Positions 17,135 through 25,409 of a DNA stretch of 64,000 bases are shown one piece after another. Each line of letters starts with the position of its first letter. Positions within the stretch are counted from its first letter, which is position 1. Origin of the DNA: Vagococcus fluvialis. GTDB lineage: Bacteria > Bacillota > Bacilli > Lactobacillales > Vagococcaceae. Position numbers and translations under genes: made by a program. The stretch covers positions 186,001-250,000 of the forward strand of contig NZ_QPJV01000002.1 in the NCBI RefSeq assembly GCF_003337315.1, read 5' to 3'. The notes under the pieces were generated by a model. The model saw only the letters and a program-made list of their open reading frames with translations, was not told the origin of the DNA and made no database searches.

Positions 17135-17427
17135 GAATTGATAAACTATCTAAAGAAGAAACAAGACACTTTTTTGACACTATTTTACTACTAGATGATG
17201 TAGATGAATGCTACGCTTTTTTTGATGATCTAATGACTTTAAAAGAGATGAAAGTTTTTGTGACTAGATTAACAGTTGCGGAGATGTTACTTGAGGGAAA
17301 AACTTACCAAGAAATCGAGAAAAAAACACAAGCAAGTACAGCGATTATTTCCAGAGTGAAACGTTCCATAGAAGAGGGAAATGGTTCTTATGAAATACTA
17401 AGAGACAGACTAAATAGTCAGCAGTAA
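17131..17427 (+). CDS. TrpR/YerC-family DNA-binding regulator
   Basis: 98 residues, the size of YerC/YecD proteins. The helix-turn-helix spans about residues 46-75: TRLTVAEMLLEGKTYQEIEKK followed by TQASTAIISRVKRS (written as two parts), the pattern shared by the E. coli tryptophan repressor TrpR and Bacillus YerC. Its ATG overlaps the nhaC stop, so it is co-translated with the tyrosine module. TrpR senses an aromatic amino acid, so a tyrosine- or tyramine-responsive repressor of this cluster is an attractive inference, with the 12151-12176 palindrome as a possible target. YerC proteins elsewhere are usually not linked to decarboxylase genes. Confidence 0.85.
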   Translation: MRIDKLSKEETRHFFDTILLLDDVDECYAFFDDLMTLKEMKVFVTRLTVAEMLLEGKTYQEIEKKTQASTAIISRVKRSIEEGNGSYEILRDRLNSQQ

Positions 17428-17467
17428 AAAAAGACAACTGATTTTTATTAATCAGTTGTCTTTTTTA
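17427..17467. terminator. Bidirectional terminator after the YerC-like gene
   Basis: AAAAAAGACAACTGAT / ATCAGTTGTCTTTTTT stem with an 8-base loop, between two convergent genes. Confidence 0.9.
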
Positions 17468-18040
17468 TCTAGAAGAAGTTGTGTGTTTCTTTTTATACGG
17501 TAAAATCCATGGCAATAAACAAATACTATTAATGATGATAATAAGTTCTGGGCGAGTAAAGATACCAAGAATGATCGAAATAATAATGATAACCATAGTA
17601 ATTAGAGTTTTGTTTTTAAAGAATGAAATAGTTTGTTTGCTTTTACTAGAATTAGTTCTCATAAGAGCCAAACATAAGAAAAAGAAACATGTATCAGCGA
17701 TAAGTAAAACAATAGCATAAGCTATTTGAGGTGTTAATTCATGAGGATAGCTGCTTACCCATGATGTAGCAAAAGGAAAAAGAGTTAGAGATAAAATAAA
17801 AATGTTATTTGCCCATAACACAACGCCATCTATCTTTTTAACAGCATGGACTAATTGATGATGATTATTCCAATAGATAGCTAAAATAAAGAAACTAACA
17901 AAATAAATTAAAAATTGATTTTTTAAAGCAAGTAAAGCAGAAAAAGAACTATCTTTAGGTAAATCCAAATTCAAAACTAAAACAGTCATCACAATAGCAA
18001 TAATGGCATCAGTAAAGGCTTCAAAACGACTTTTTGACAT
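17465..18040 (-). CDS. TMEM175/DUF1211-family membrane protein, putative potassium channel
   Basis: 191 residues and about six membrane helices. The N-terminal signature RFEAFTDAIIAIVMTVLVL (from residue 5) is the first-helix motif of bacterial TMEM175 channels, which are potassium-selective tetramers. The Lys/Arg-rich tail KKKHTTSSR faces the cytoplasm. It stands alone, with GAGGAG before the ATG. Physiological role in bacteria is not settled. Confidence 0.85.
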   Translation of the reverse strand: MSKSRFEAFTDAIIAIVMTVLVLNLDLPKDSSFSALLALKNQFLIYFVSFFILAIYWNNHHQLVHAVKKIDGVVLWANNIFILSLTLFPFATSWVSSYPHELTPQIAYAIVLLIADTCFFFLCLALMRTNSSKSKQTISFFKNKTLITMVIIIISIILGIFTRPELIIIINSICLLPWILPYKKKHTTSSR

Positions 18041-18104
18041 ATAAACACTCCTCTTATTTTTTACAAGTAAATCATACTATAACAATTAAAAAAATTGGTA
18101 GAAT

Positions 18105-18119
18105 AATACTCTGAAAATT
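18105..18119 (+). promoter_or_regulatory. Secondary CodY-like site
   Basis: AATACTCTGAAAATT differs from the CodY consensus AATTTTCWGAAAATT at two positions. It lies 79 bases upstream of the perfect box. Confidence 0.45.
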
Positions 18120-18183
18120 TGAAAATATTGAGAGAATAAATGTTGTACTTAGTTTATTTAAAGAGTATTTAAAATAGTGATGG

Positions 18184-18198
18184 AATTTTCTGAAAATT
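18184..18198 (+). promoter_or_regulatory. Perfect CodY box upstream of cupin-oppA operon
   Basis: AATTTTCTGAAAATT is an exact 15/15 match to the CodY consensus, 3 bases upstream of the -35 box. CodY bound here would repress during amino-acid sufficiency. Confidence 0.8.
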
Positions 18199-18201
18199 CT
18201 G

Positions 18202-18230
18202 TTGACTATTACACTAACATTAAGGATAAT
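18202..18230 (+). promoter_or_regulatory. Promoter of cupin-oppA operon
   Basis: TTGACT (18202-18207), 17-base spacer, GATAAT (18225-18230). Confidence 0.7.
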
Positions 18231-18261
18231 GGTTTTTAATCTGAAAGAGGAGGAAAACAAA

Positions 18262-18603
18262 ATGAAGGTTGTAAGTAAAACAGAAGAGATGATGACTATT
18301 TTCTTTAATGAAGAAAATCAAGTAAATAATCGGGTATCAATGGGGTTAATTAAATTAAAACCAGGACAGAAAATTCCAGATGAAGGATTTTCTCGCCATG
18401 AACAAGATGAGTATTCCTACGTGATTAAAGGAAATGTTCACACTATTTTAGAAGATGGATCGGATATTGCAGCAACTGTTGGGGACGCTCAATTAATTGA
18501 AGCTAATGAAGGTCATATTAATTACAATGATGGAGACGAAGAAGCTGAAGTTGTTTGGGTGCTAGTGGAAAGAGAGGTAGAAGTCGATGAAGAAACTCAG
18601 TAA
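18262..18603 (+). CDS. Cupin-domain protein, 113 aa
   Basis: Start chosen at the ATG at 18262 directly behind AGGAGG; the reading frame is open upstream but that part covers the promoter. The fold is a single small beta-barrel: RHEQDEYSYVIKG near residue 44 is cupin motif 1 (with His and Glu metal ligands) and a weaker second motif follows at about residues 75-90. The C-terminus is very acidic. Substrate or ligand is not evident. The gene overlaps the peptide-binding protein gene by 17 bases, so the two are made together under the CodY-type promoter. Confidence 0.8.
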   Translation: MKVVSKTEEMMTIFFNEENQVNNRVSMGLIKLKPGQKIPDEGFSRHEQDEYSYVIKGNVHTILEDGSDIAATVGDAQLIEANEGHINYNDGDEEAEVVWVLVEREVEVDEETQ

Positions 18604-20221
18604 ATTTTTTTTAGTAGGAAGTCTAATGGCTACATTTCTTAGTGGATGTTCTACCGCCAAAGAAACTAAAGAAGTTAAAAAAGAAAGCACCTCTTTAAAT
18701 ATGATGTTAAATTCTGAGTTGACTTCACTTAACACAGCAGCAATCTTAAACACACCAGATGCTATTATTCATACAGGAGTCTTTGAGGGATTATATGAGT
18801 TAAATGAAAATGAAGAAATCGTGCCAGCAGCTGCAAAAGAAATGCCAAAAATTTCAGAAGATGGCTTAGTTTATACAATTACCTTACGAGAAGAAGGAAA
18901 ATGGAGTAATGGGGATCCTGTTACTGCCAAAGATTTTGAATATGCATGGAAGGAATTTATTAATCCAGAAAATGCTTATGTTTATAACTTTTTGATGTCA
19001 GAAACAATAAAAAATGCCTCAGAAATTAGTTTAGGAGAAAAAGCAATTGATGAGCTAGGTGTAAAAACTTTAGATGATTATACTTTAGAAGTCACTCTAA
19101 AAGAACCAAAACCATTTTTTACATCTTTATTAGCTTTTCCAGCTTTTTTCCCCCAGCATAAAGAAACCGTAGAAACGTATAAAAAAGAGTATGGAACAAC
19201 ATCAGAGAAAGTAGTTTTCAATGGTCCATTTATCATTAAAGACTGGGATCAGGCAAAGTCTAATTTTGTTTTAGAAAAGAATGAAGATTATTGGAATAAA
19301 GAAATTGTTAAAGCTGATGAAATTAACTTTGAAGTAATTAAAGAGCCTTCTACAGCTTTTAATTTATTTGAAAGTGGTCAGTTAGATATTGCTAATTTAT
19401 CTGGCGAAATGGCCAATCAAAATAAAGACAATCCTAACTTCAAAGCCTATCCATCATCAACAATGAACTACATTCGCCTAAATCAAGAAAGACAAAAGAA
19501 AAAAACACCATTAGCTAATTTAAATCTAAGAAAAGCTTTAGCTCTTTCTGTGGATAAAGAAACTTTAGTTAATAACATTATTGCAGATGGTTCAACTGTT
19601 TTAAATGGCGCTATTACAAAAGATTTTGTAAGTAATCCTGTGACTAAAAAAGATTTCAGGGAAGAGGCAGGAGAGAGATTACCTTATAATTTAGAAGAAG
19701 CTAAAACTTATTTTGCAAAAGCTAAAGAAGAACTGGGAGATACGATTGAGTTGGAATTAATGACAGTCGATGAAAGTTCATATCAAAAAATGGCAGAGAG
19801 TCTTCAAGGACAATGGCAAGAAACTTTAGAGGGATTAAAAGTTACAGTTAAGTCACTACCAACAGAAACTGCTCTGAATTTAAGCTCTGAAAGTGATTAT
19901 GATATGTTTTTAATTTATTGGACACCTGACTATCAAGATCCAATCTCAACTTTAAATACAATGAAATCTCCTAACAATCGTCATTATGTAAGTGAAGCAT
20001 TTGATAAAGAATTAGATAATGCAGTAGTTACTTATGCTAATGATTTAGAAAAACGTTGGGACTCGTTAGTTGAAGCAGAAAAAATACTTATGGCTGATAC
20101 AGCTGGAATGATTAGTCTTAGCCAAAATGCCAATGCCGTGCTACAAAATCCAGATGTAGAAGGATTAAACTATCACACATTCGCATCACCAATTTCGTTA
20201 AAACAACTGTATAAAAAATAA
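18587..20221 (+). CDS. Oligopeptide-binding lipoprotein, ABC transporter (OppA/DppA-like)
   Basis: 544 residues. A lipoprotein signal with lipobox LSGC (cysteine at residue 21) is followed by the SBP family 5 fold: TAKDFEYAWKEFINPENAY near residue 125 and LRKALALSVDKETLVNNII near 320 are family signatures. It captures oligopeptides outside the membrane and hands them to an Opp-type ABC permease. No permease or ATPase genes are next to it, so it must share a transporter encoded elsewhere, as pheromone- or peptide-specific binding proteins of enterococci do. CodY control fits a peptide-scavenging role. Confidence 0.9.
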   Translation: MKKLSKFFLVGSLMATFLSGCSTAKETKEVKKESTSLNMMLNSELTSLNTAAILNTPDAIIHTGVFEGLYELNENEEIVPAAAKEMPKISEDGLVYTITLREEGKWSNGDPVTAKDFEYAWKEFINPENAYVYNFLMSETIKNASEISLGEKAIDELGVKTLDDYTLEVTLKEPKPFFTSLLAFPAFFPQHKETVETYKKEYGTTSEKVVFNGPFIIKDWDQAKSNFVLEKNEDYWNKEIVKADEINFEVIKEPSTAFNLFESGQLDIANLSGEMANQNKDNPNFKAYPSSTMNYIRLNQERQKKKTPLANLNLRKALALSVDKETLVNNIIADGSTVLNGAITKDFVSNPVTKKDFREEAGERLPYNLEEAKTYFAKAKEELGDTIELELMTVDESSYQKMAESLQGQWQETLEGLKVTVKSLPTETALNLSSESDYDMFLIYWTPDYQDPISTLNTMKSPNNRHYVSEAFDKELDNAVVTYANDLEKRWDSLVEAEKILMADTAGMISLSQNANAVLQNPDVEGLNYHTFASPISLKQLYKK

Positions 20222-20224
20222 AAA

Positions 20225-20262
20225 ATAGATCACTTAGTAAAAAACTAAGTGGTCTATTTTTT
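20225..20262. terminator. Bidirectional terminator, oppA-like gene / tetR
   Basis: ATAGATCACTTAGT / ACTAAGTGGTCTAT with T-run; the stem overlaps the last codons of the convergent TetR gene. Confidence 0.85.
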
Positions 20263-20805
20263 CATAATTCCAAAAAAGAAAATATGAATCATTTCTTTTA
20301 TAGGTAATTGATTATTGTGATTTATATTATTATCTGTATACGCAGCAAGGACACGTAAAAAATGAAGTGGTACATTATCTAAATTGATTTCCTCAGTCAT
20401 TTCATGCTTTAACTTATCGAAGAATTGATAAAAAGGTAAGAAGTAATTTTCTTGCCATAAAATAAAAATCTTATGACTAACTTCAGGTGGTAGTTCTTCA
20501 TTTACGTCTTTCATCATTAAAGAAAAATTCATTGAATGATTCTGAATTAGAAATTCAGACATATTCACTAAAATTATTTCAGGAGAGTCAGAGCTATTTA
20601 AAAAATTATATAAATTATCACCAATTTTTTTTGTGAATTTTTGTAGCACTTGTATATAAATATCTTCCTTATTTTGAAAATGATGATAAATAGCTGGTTG
20701 GGTTATTCCCAGACCTTTAGCAATTTGCCTAGTTGAAGTTGCTAAATAACCTTGTTCCATAAAGAGAGTAGTTGCGTAATCGATGATATCTTCTTTTTTA
20801 TTCAT
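20254..20805 (-). CDS. TetR-family repressor
   Basis: 183 residues. The N-terminal helix-turn-helix (IIDYATTLFMEQGYLATSTR, then QIAKGLGITQPAIYHHFQNKE) is textbook TetR; the C-terminal ligand domain is not assignable to a substrate. It is divergent from an FtsX-type ABC exporter and shares with it a 180-base region containing two 24-base near-palindromes, so it very probably represses that exporter and itself until an inducer (for example a membrane-active compound) binds. Confidence 0.9.
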   Translation of the reverse strand: MNKKEDIIDYATTLFMEQGYLATSTRQIAKGLGITQPAIYHHFQNKEDIYIQVLQKFTKKIGDNLYNFLNSSDSPEIILVNMSEFLIQNHSMNFSLMMKDVNEELPPEVSHKIFILWQENYFLPFYQFFDKLKHEMTEEINLDNVPLHFLRVLAAYTDNNINHNNQLPIKEMIHIFFFGIMKK

Positions 20806-20873
20806 TATATGAGAACACCTTATTTCTGAGAGAAATTTCCTCTAACGTATTTTCTATAATAATAGTTTATCAT

Positions 20874-20897
20874 AAAACTTATCACTTGATAAGTTTT
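20874..20897. promoter_or_regulatory. TetR operator 1
   Basis: AAAACTTATCA - CT - TGATAAGTTTT: two perfect 11-base arms around a 2-base centre, on the tetR side of the divergent region. Confidence 0.75.
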
Positions 20898-20910
20898 AAA
20901 GCAGATGATA

Positions 20911-20939
20911 TTGTTTACTTATCACTTGATAAGTAAATT
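20911..20939 (+). promoter_or_regulatory. Promoter of the ABC exporter, overlapping operator 2
   Basis: TTGTTT (20911-20916), 17 bases, TAAATT (20934-20939). The spacer is occupied by operator 2, so a bound repressor would exclude RNA polymerase. Confidence 0.55.
20914..20937. promoter_or_regulatory. TetR operator 2
   Basis: TTTACTTATCA - CT - TGATAAGTAAA, sharing the 18-base core of operator 1, exactly 40 bases downstream of it. Confidence 0.75.
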
Positions 20940-20942
20940 GAG

Positions 20943-20975
20943 AGGAGGACCTTAATAATAGAAAATCTATTATTA
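20943..20975 (+). promoter_or_regulatory. Distant Shine-Dalgarno with a hairpin before the start codon
   Basis: AGGAGG (20943-20948) is 37 bases from the ATG at 20986. Between them lies a perfect stem TAATAATAG (20953-20961) / CTATTATTA (20967-20975) with a 5-base loop; folding it out leaves about 14 bases between ribosome site and start. Confidence 0.5.
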
Positions 20976-20985
20976 AGAAACACAT

Positions 20986-22095
20986 ATGTTTTTAGCATTG
21001 AAAGAAATCAAAAAGGAAAAATCAAGATTTGTCATGATAGTTATAGTTACAGCACTAATTGCTTTTTTAGTCTATTTTTTAACAGGTTTAGCTTACGGAT
21101 TAGCGAGTGCTAATACAACTTCTGTTGAGCATTGGAAAGCAGATGGAATTATTTTATCAAAAGCCTCAAATCAAAATATTTATGCTTCGACAATAGAAGA
21201 AGATGTAGTTAAGAGCTTAGATTTAAAATCTAGTGAATCATTAAACGTTGCCTCTACAGTTGTATCTGTTAACGAGAGTAAAGATCAATTTGATTTAGTT
21301 TTAATGGGGATAGAGGAAAAGGGAAAGTTAGTTTTACCAAAATTAATAGAAGGTAGACATATAAAAGGTAGTCAAGAAATAGTTTTATCTGACACTTTTA
21401 AAAAAGATTTTGATATCAAGATTGGGGATAAAATCAAAGTAATTAGTACTGGTAGAACCTTTGATGTAGTTGGTTTTACTAAAAAATCTGAGTACAACAC
21501 ACAAACTGTAGGCTATGTAGCATTAGAAATGGCTTCCCAAGAAATGATGATGTATAAAACTGGTGATGACAAAACAGATGCGACAGCAACTCCAACTGTT
21601 AATATGCCAAATAGGATTTCAGCGATAATAACTAATGAAAAGGTAGATAATAAACTATTAAAGAAAAATAATTTAACGTACCTAAGTAAAAAAGAATTCA
21701 TTAATACAATTCCAGGTTATCAAGCTCAACTCCTAACCTTTGGATTAATGATAATATCATTGATTATTATTTCAGCAGTTATAATCTCTATTTTCATGTA
21801 CATTCTAACTATGCAGAAAAAATCAATTTTTGCTATTTTGAAAATCCAAGGAATAAGTGATAGCTATATTAGTAAATCCGTTATTTATCAAACAGTAATA
21901 GTTAGTTTATTAGGAACAATTATAGGAATAGGTTTAACCTTATTAACATTTAATTTCTTACCAAATCAAGTACCTGTACAAATGAACTGGCCGATTACAG
22001 GAATAGTTAGTCTATTGTTTTTAATTTGTCCTTTATTAGGAAGTCTGTTTTCAGCTAGAAGTATATTGAAAATTGATCCACTAGATGCTTTATAG
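20986..22095 (+). CDS. FtsX-type ABC transporter permease
   Basis: 369 residues. One N-terminal membrane helix (about 15-37), a large extracytoplasmic MacB-like periplasmic-core domain, then three helices near the C-terminus: the layout of FtsX/MacB-type permeases. MFLALKEIKKEKSRF is a common start for this group. With the ATPase that follows it forms an exporter or mechanotransmission complex, commonly for antimicrobial peptides or lipids. Its start codon lacks a nearby ribosome site apart from the hairpin-spaced AGGAGG upstream. Confidence 0.9.
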   Translation: MFLALKEIKKEKSRFVMIVIVTALIAFLVYFLTGLAYGLASANTTSVEHWKADGIILSKASNQNIYASTIEEDVVKSLDLKSSESLNVASTVVSVNESKDQFDLVLMGIEEKGKLVLPKLIEGRHIKGSQEIVLSDTFKKDFDIKIGDKIKVISTGRTFDVVGFTKKSEYNTQTVGYVALEMASQEMMMYKTGDDKTDATATPTVNMPNRISAIITNEKVDNKLLKKNNLTYLSKKEFINTIPGYQAQLLTFGLMIISLIIISAVIISIFMYILTMQKKSIFAILKIQGISDSYISKSVIYQTVIVSLLGTIIGIGLTLLTFNFLPNQVPVQMNWPITGIVSLLFLICPLLGSLFSARSILKIDPLDAL

Positions 22096-22105
22096 GAGGG
22101 AGAAT

Positions 22106-22783
22106 ATGTCAGTGATTGAATTAAAAAAAGTTAGTAAACAATTTAAAATTGGTGATGAAGTTCAAGAAATATTAAAACCAACAGATTTAGTCATAAATAA
22201 AAGTGAATTTAATGCCATAGTTGGTCCTAGTGGTTCAGGGAAATCTACTTTATTGACTATCATAGGAGCACTACAAAAGCCTAGTTCAGGTGATATTTAT
22301 ATTAATAATCAAAATCTAGTAGAATTTAATCAAAAAGAATTATCAAAATTAAGATTTTCAGAAATAGGTTTTATTCTTCAAGCATCTAACTTAGTCCCTT
22401 ATCTGACTGTCAAAGAACAATTTGAATTAAAATATACTGTTGTTGGGAAAAAAATTAATCAACAAAGAATAGATGGATTACTTGATGAACTATCAATTTC
22501 CCATTTAAAAAATAAATATCCAGAAGATATATCTGGAGGGGAAAGACAACGAGTTGCTATAGGGCTTGCTTTAGTGAATGAACCCAAAGTAATTTTAGCT
22601 GATGAACCAACTGCTAGTTTAGATACTAATAGGTCATTTGAAGTTATTGATATTTTTAAAAGAATATCAAAGGAAAGTCAAACAACAATTATCATGGTAA
22701 CTCATGATGTCAGAATGCTTGATGAATGTGATCGTGTATTTGAAATGAAAGATGGTGTGTTGGAAGAGAAAATAGAGAAGTAG
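22106..22783 (+). CDS. ABC transporter ATP-binding protein (LolD/MacB type)
   Basis: 225 residues from the ATG at 22106, which has TAGGAGGG 5-10 bases upstream; an in-frame ATG at 22085 lies within the permease gene and before that ribosome site. Walker A is GPSGSGKST, the ABC signature appears as ISGGERQRVA, Walker B as VILADEPTASLD, and the switch histidine as MVTHD. This is the ATPase partner of the upstream permease, 10 bases apart. The pair is controlled by the divergent TetR protein. Confidence 0.93.
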   Translation: MSVIELKKVSKQFKIGDEVQEILKPTDLVINKSEFNAIVGPSGSGKSTLLTIIGALQKPSSGDIYINNQNLVEFNQKELSKLRFSEIGFILQASNLVPYLTVKEQFELKYTVVGKKINQQRIDGLLDELSISHLKNKYPEDISGGERQRVAIGLALVNEPKVILADEPTASLDTNRSFEVIDIFKRISKESQTTIIMVTHDVRMLDECDRVFEMKDGVLEEKIEK

Positions 22784-22864
22784 TTGAAACTTGCTCTAAG
22801 AAGTTTTACTTTGATTAAGTAGGTATTTTGAAATAAAAAATAAACATGTTAAACTCAATATAGT

Positions 22865-22907
22865 AAGAACTCCAGTCAAGGTAGCCAACTTTGATTAGAG
22901 TTCTTTT
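22865..22907 (+). terminator. Terminator after the ABC exporter
   Basis: AAGAACTC / GAGTTCTT stem, with inner TCAA/TTGA pairing, followed by TTTTTGC and a T-run. Confidence 0.75.
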
Positions 22908-23043
22908 TGCTTTTTTTTACAAGATTATTGTGTAATTATTTAACTACAATTAGGTGTACAGCCTAAGTTTTAAAAATCAGAAATTTATTTGGACTTCTTA
23001 GGAAGAAGAGAATGTTCTAGAATTCAAGGTGAAGGTGATGACT

Positions 23044-24684
23044 ATGGAAAACAACTACAATTTATCAAGCGATAAGCGGAGAATGGAAATCTTAAAAAGA
23101 TTGATTGAAGAAGAACACATTAGTTACCAAACATTGTCAGATGAATATTTTGTCTCTCGAAGTAGTATTGCCAATGACATTATTTATCTTAAAAAGTTAT
23201 TTGCAAAAGAAGGGTTGTCACTAAGTTTTGATAACTCGGGAACCTACTTTGAAGGTAGTGAAGCTGAAAAACAGCGTGTATTAAAAAGAGCAGTGTTGAA
23301 TAATATGGATGGATTAGAAAATATTGATAACTTAGTTGATTTGAGTTTGATGAATCAAGTTCATGATGTATTTGTTTCAGCAATCCGTAAGAAAAAAATT
23401 GATATGCCAGAAAGTTATATTCAAAGTATTGTCGTTTCGATTTTATTGATTATTGAAAGATCAGAGATGATGACAGACTCTTTAAGCAATAAAACAGAAG
23501 TGAATAAGTTTTTCTTAGAGTTTGATTTATATCCGTTAGTTTATGAATTACTTAAAGAATTAGAAGATGAAAAAATATATGAATTCTCACCTGAAGAAAT
23601 TCAGTATTTAACTTCCTTAATAATTGGAAGCGGTCTTAAATTTTTTGTTAAAGACGAAAATATCCCATTTTCATTTAGAGGGAAAACCCGTCATTTTATT
23701 CAGAAGGTAAGTGAAGGTCTACAAAAAGATTTAACTCAAGATAAGCGTTTAGAAGAAGATTTACTTGTTCATTTGTATCAATTGGTTCTGCGAATAGAGG
23801 CTCAAAGTACAGTAGTCAATCCATTAATAAAAGATATTAAAAAGAAATATCCTACAGTTTACGGAGTTGTTTGGTTTGCTTTAAATGACTTTTCTAAATC
23901 TTATGAAGTGACATTATCAGAAGATGAGGTTGGTTTTGTAGTCATTCATATTCAAGCAGCTATTGAAAGAGTTCAAAAAGTTAAGAAGATATTATTTGTT
24001 TGTCCAAATGGAATTGGTACGAGTTCTTTTGTGTCAGCTAAGATCAGAAAAATATTACCGAATATTGATAGTATTGAAACAATTTCAACTAATGCATTAG
24101 AACATATTGAATTATCTGATGTGGACTTTATTATCTCAACAATAGATATTTCAGTGCCAGGTAAACAAGTTGTAAAGATTTCGCCAATGGTATCAGTAGA
24201 TGATATGAAAAATATTATGAATCACTACATTGATTTAGTAGTTGGAGCTGATCAAGAAGAAGTAGCTAATACGGTTATTTCCTCAAGTATTGTTGAAACT
24301 ATCTCAAAAAATATACTTTTTGGAAATTTCAAAGGAAAAGAAGAAGCTCTAGATTATTTAATCGAAAAACAACATTTTGAAAACAAAGAATTAAAAGGAA
24401 AATTCAGACAATCAGTTTATGACAGAGAATTAATTCAATCAACTTACTTAGACAATGGTTTTGCTATTCCACATGGAAACCCTAAATATGTAGAAAAAAC
24501 AGCAATTAGTATTTTGATACTAGATAAACCAGTGCTTTGGGACAATCAAAAAGTAGATGTTATGGTCCTACTCATGATTAAAGAAGAAGATATGAAAGAA
24601 GTAGAAGCCATGATGGAGTTAGTCATGAAAGGTATCACAGATAAAGAGTGGTTCATCACAAAAATGTTAGAGATAAAGGAGTGA
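23044..24684 (+). CDS. PRD-containing PTS-controlled transcriptional regulator
   Basis: About 546 residues. Domains in order: N-terminal HTH (RRMEILKRLIEEEHISYQTL onward), two PRD modules whose conserved histidines are the phosphorylation sites (for example LLVHLYQLVLRIEAQS near residue 245 and VVIHIQAA near 300), a galactitol-type EIIB-like domain with the cysteine in VCPNGIGTSS, and an EIIA-like domain with histidine in FAIPHGNP. Such activators sense the phosphorylation state of the PTS and sugar supply and drive transcription of the adjacent PTS genes. Possible starts are GTG 23029, ATG 23038 and ATG 23044; the last two have AAGGTGA-type ribosome sites. Confidence 0.88.
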   Translation: MENNYNLSSDKRRMEILKRLIEEEHISYQTLSDEYFVSRSSIANDIIYLKKLFAKEGLSLSFDNSGTYFEGSEAEKQRVLKRAVLNNMDGLENIDNLVDLSLMNQVHDVFVSAIRKKKIDMPESYIQSIVVSILLIIERSEMMTDSLSNKTEVNKFFLEFDLYPLVYELLKELEDEKIYEFSPEEIQYLTSLIIGSGLKFFVKDENIPFSFRGKTRHFIQKVSEGLQKDLTQDKRLEEDLLVHLYQLVLRIEAQSTVVNPLIKDIKKKYPTVYGVVWFALNDFSKSYEVTLSEDEVGFVVIHIQAAIERVQKVKKILFVCPNGIGTSSFVSAKIRKILPNIDSIETISTNALEHIELSDVDFIISTIDISVPGKQVVKISPMVSVDDMKNIMNHYIDLVVGADQEEVANTVISSSIVETISKNILFGNFKGKEEALDYLIEKQHFENKELKGKFRQSVYDRELIQSTYLDNGFAIPHGNPKYVEKTAISILILDKPVLWDNQKVDVMVLLMIKEEDMKEVEAMMELVMKGITDKEWFITKMLEIKE

Positions 24685-24688
24685 GAGG

Positions 24689-25120
24689 ATGATAAACATG
24701 TTGCCAGAAGATCAAATAACAGTTGTGGAAAAAGTTAAAGATTGGCGTGAGGCAGTAGACTTAGCCAGCCAGCCACTACTAAAGAAAAATTTAATTACAA
24801 ACGTCTATGTTGAAAACATGAAACAAAGTGTTCTTGATAATGGACCGTATATGGTATTAACAGATTATTTTGCCTTAATGCATGCAAAAGCGGGAGAGGG
24901 GGTTAATGAGCAATCCATGAGCTTACTTGTTACTAAAGAGGAAGTTTCAATGGAAGGAAAACCAGTCAAAATATTCTTAGTTCTAGCAGCAGAAGATAGT
25001 GAAAAGCATTTAGAAAGTTTACAACAGATTATGGCAATTTTTATGGATGATGACAATTATCAAACAATTATTAATGGTGATTTAGAAAAAATCAAACAAT
25101 TATTTAATAAAGGAGAGTAA
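24689..25120 (+). CDS. PTS EIIA, ascorbate/mannitol-type
   Basis: 143 residues. The active histidine is in YFALMHAKAGEG near residue 67, equivalent to the phospho-histidine of UlaC/SgaA-type EIIA enzymes (usually AMPHARPE). It accepts phosphate from HPr and passes it to EIIB. It starts 4 bases after the regulator stop; AAAGGAG is 7 bases before the ATG. Part of the regulator-IIA-IIB-IIC-SIS operon. Confidence 0.88.
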   Translation: MINMLPEDQITVVEKVKDWREAVDLASQPLLKKNLITNVYVENMKQSVLDNGPYMVLTDYFALMHAKAGEGVNEQSMSLLVTKEEVSMEGKPVKIFLVLAAEDSEKHLESLQQIMAIFMDDDNYQTIINGDLEKIKQLFNKGE

Positions 25121-25125
25121 TTATT

Positions 25126-25407
25126 ATGAAAATTTTAGCAGTTTGTGGATTTGGTGTAGGTAGTTCAATGGTCTTAAAAATGACAATTGATAAAGTAGCA
25201 AAAGAGATGGGGATTCAAGCAAATGTTGAAAATACAGATTTATCAACAGCTAAAGCAACTCAAGCAGATGTTTATTTTACAAGTCAAGAATTACTAAATG
25301 ATTTATCTTCATCAGTAAAAAATCCTGTTTATCCAGTGAAAAAATATATGGATAAAGAAGAAGTCAAAATGCAGTTAGAAAAATTTTTAGAAGAAAGAGG
25401 TAATTAA
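25126..25407 (+). CDS. PTS EIIB, ascorbate (UlaB) family
   Basis: 93 residues, the usual size. The P-loop-like active site with the phospho-cysteine is AVCGFGVGSSMVLK (cysteine at residue 7). It transfers phosphate from the upstream EIIA to the incoming sugar during transport by the EIIC encoded 2 bases downstream. Confidence 0.92.
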   Translation: MKILAVCGFGVGSSMVLKMTIDKVAKEMGIQANVENTDLSTAKATQADVYFTSQELLNDLSSSVKNPVYPVKKYMDKEEVKMQLEKFLEERGN

Positions 25408-25409
25408 TT

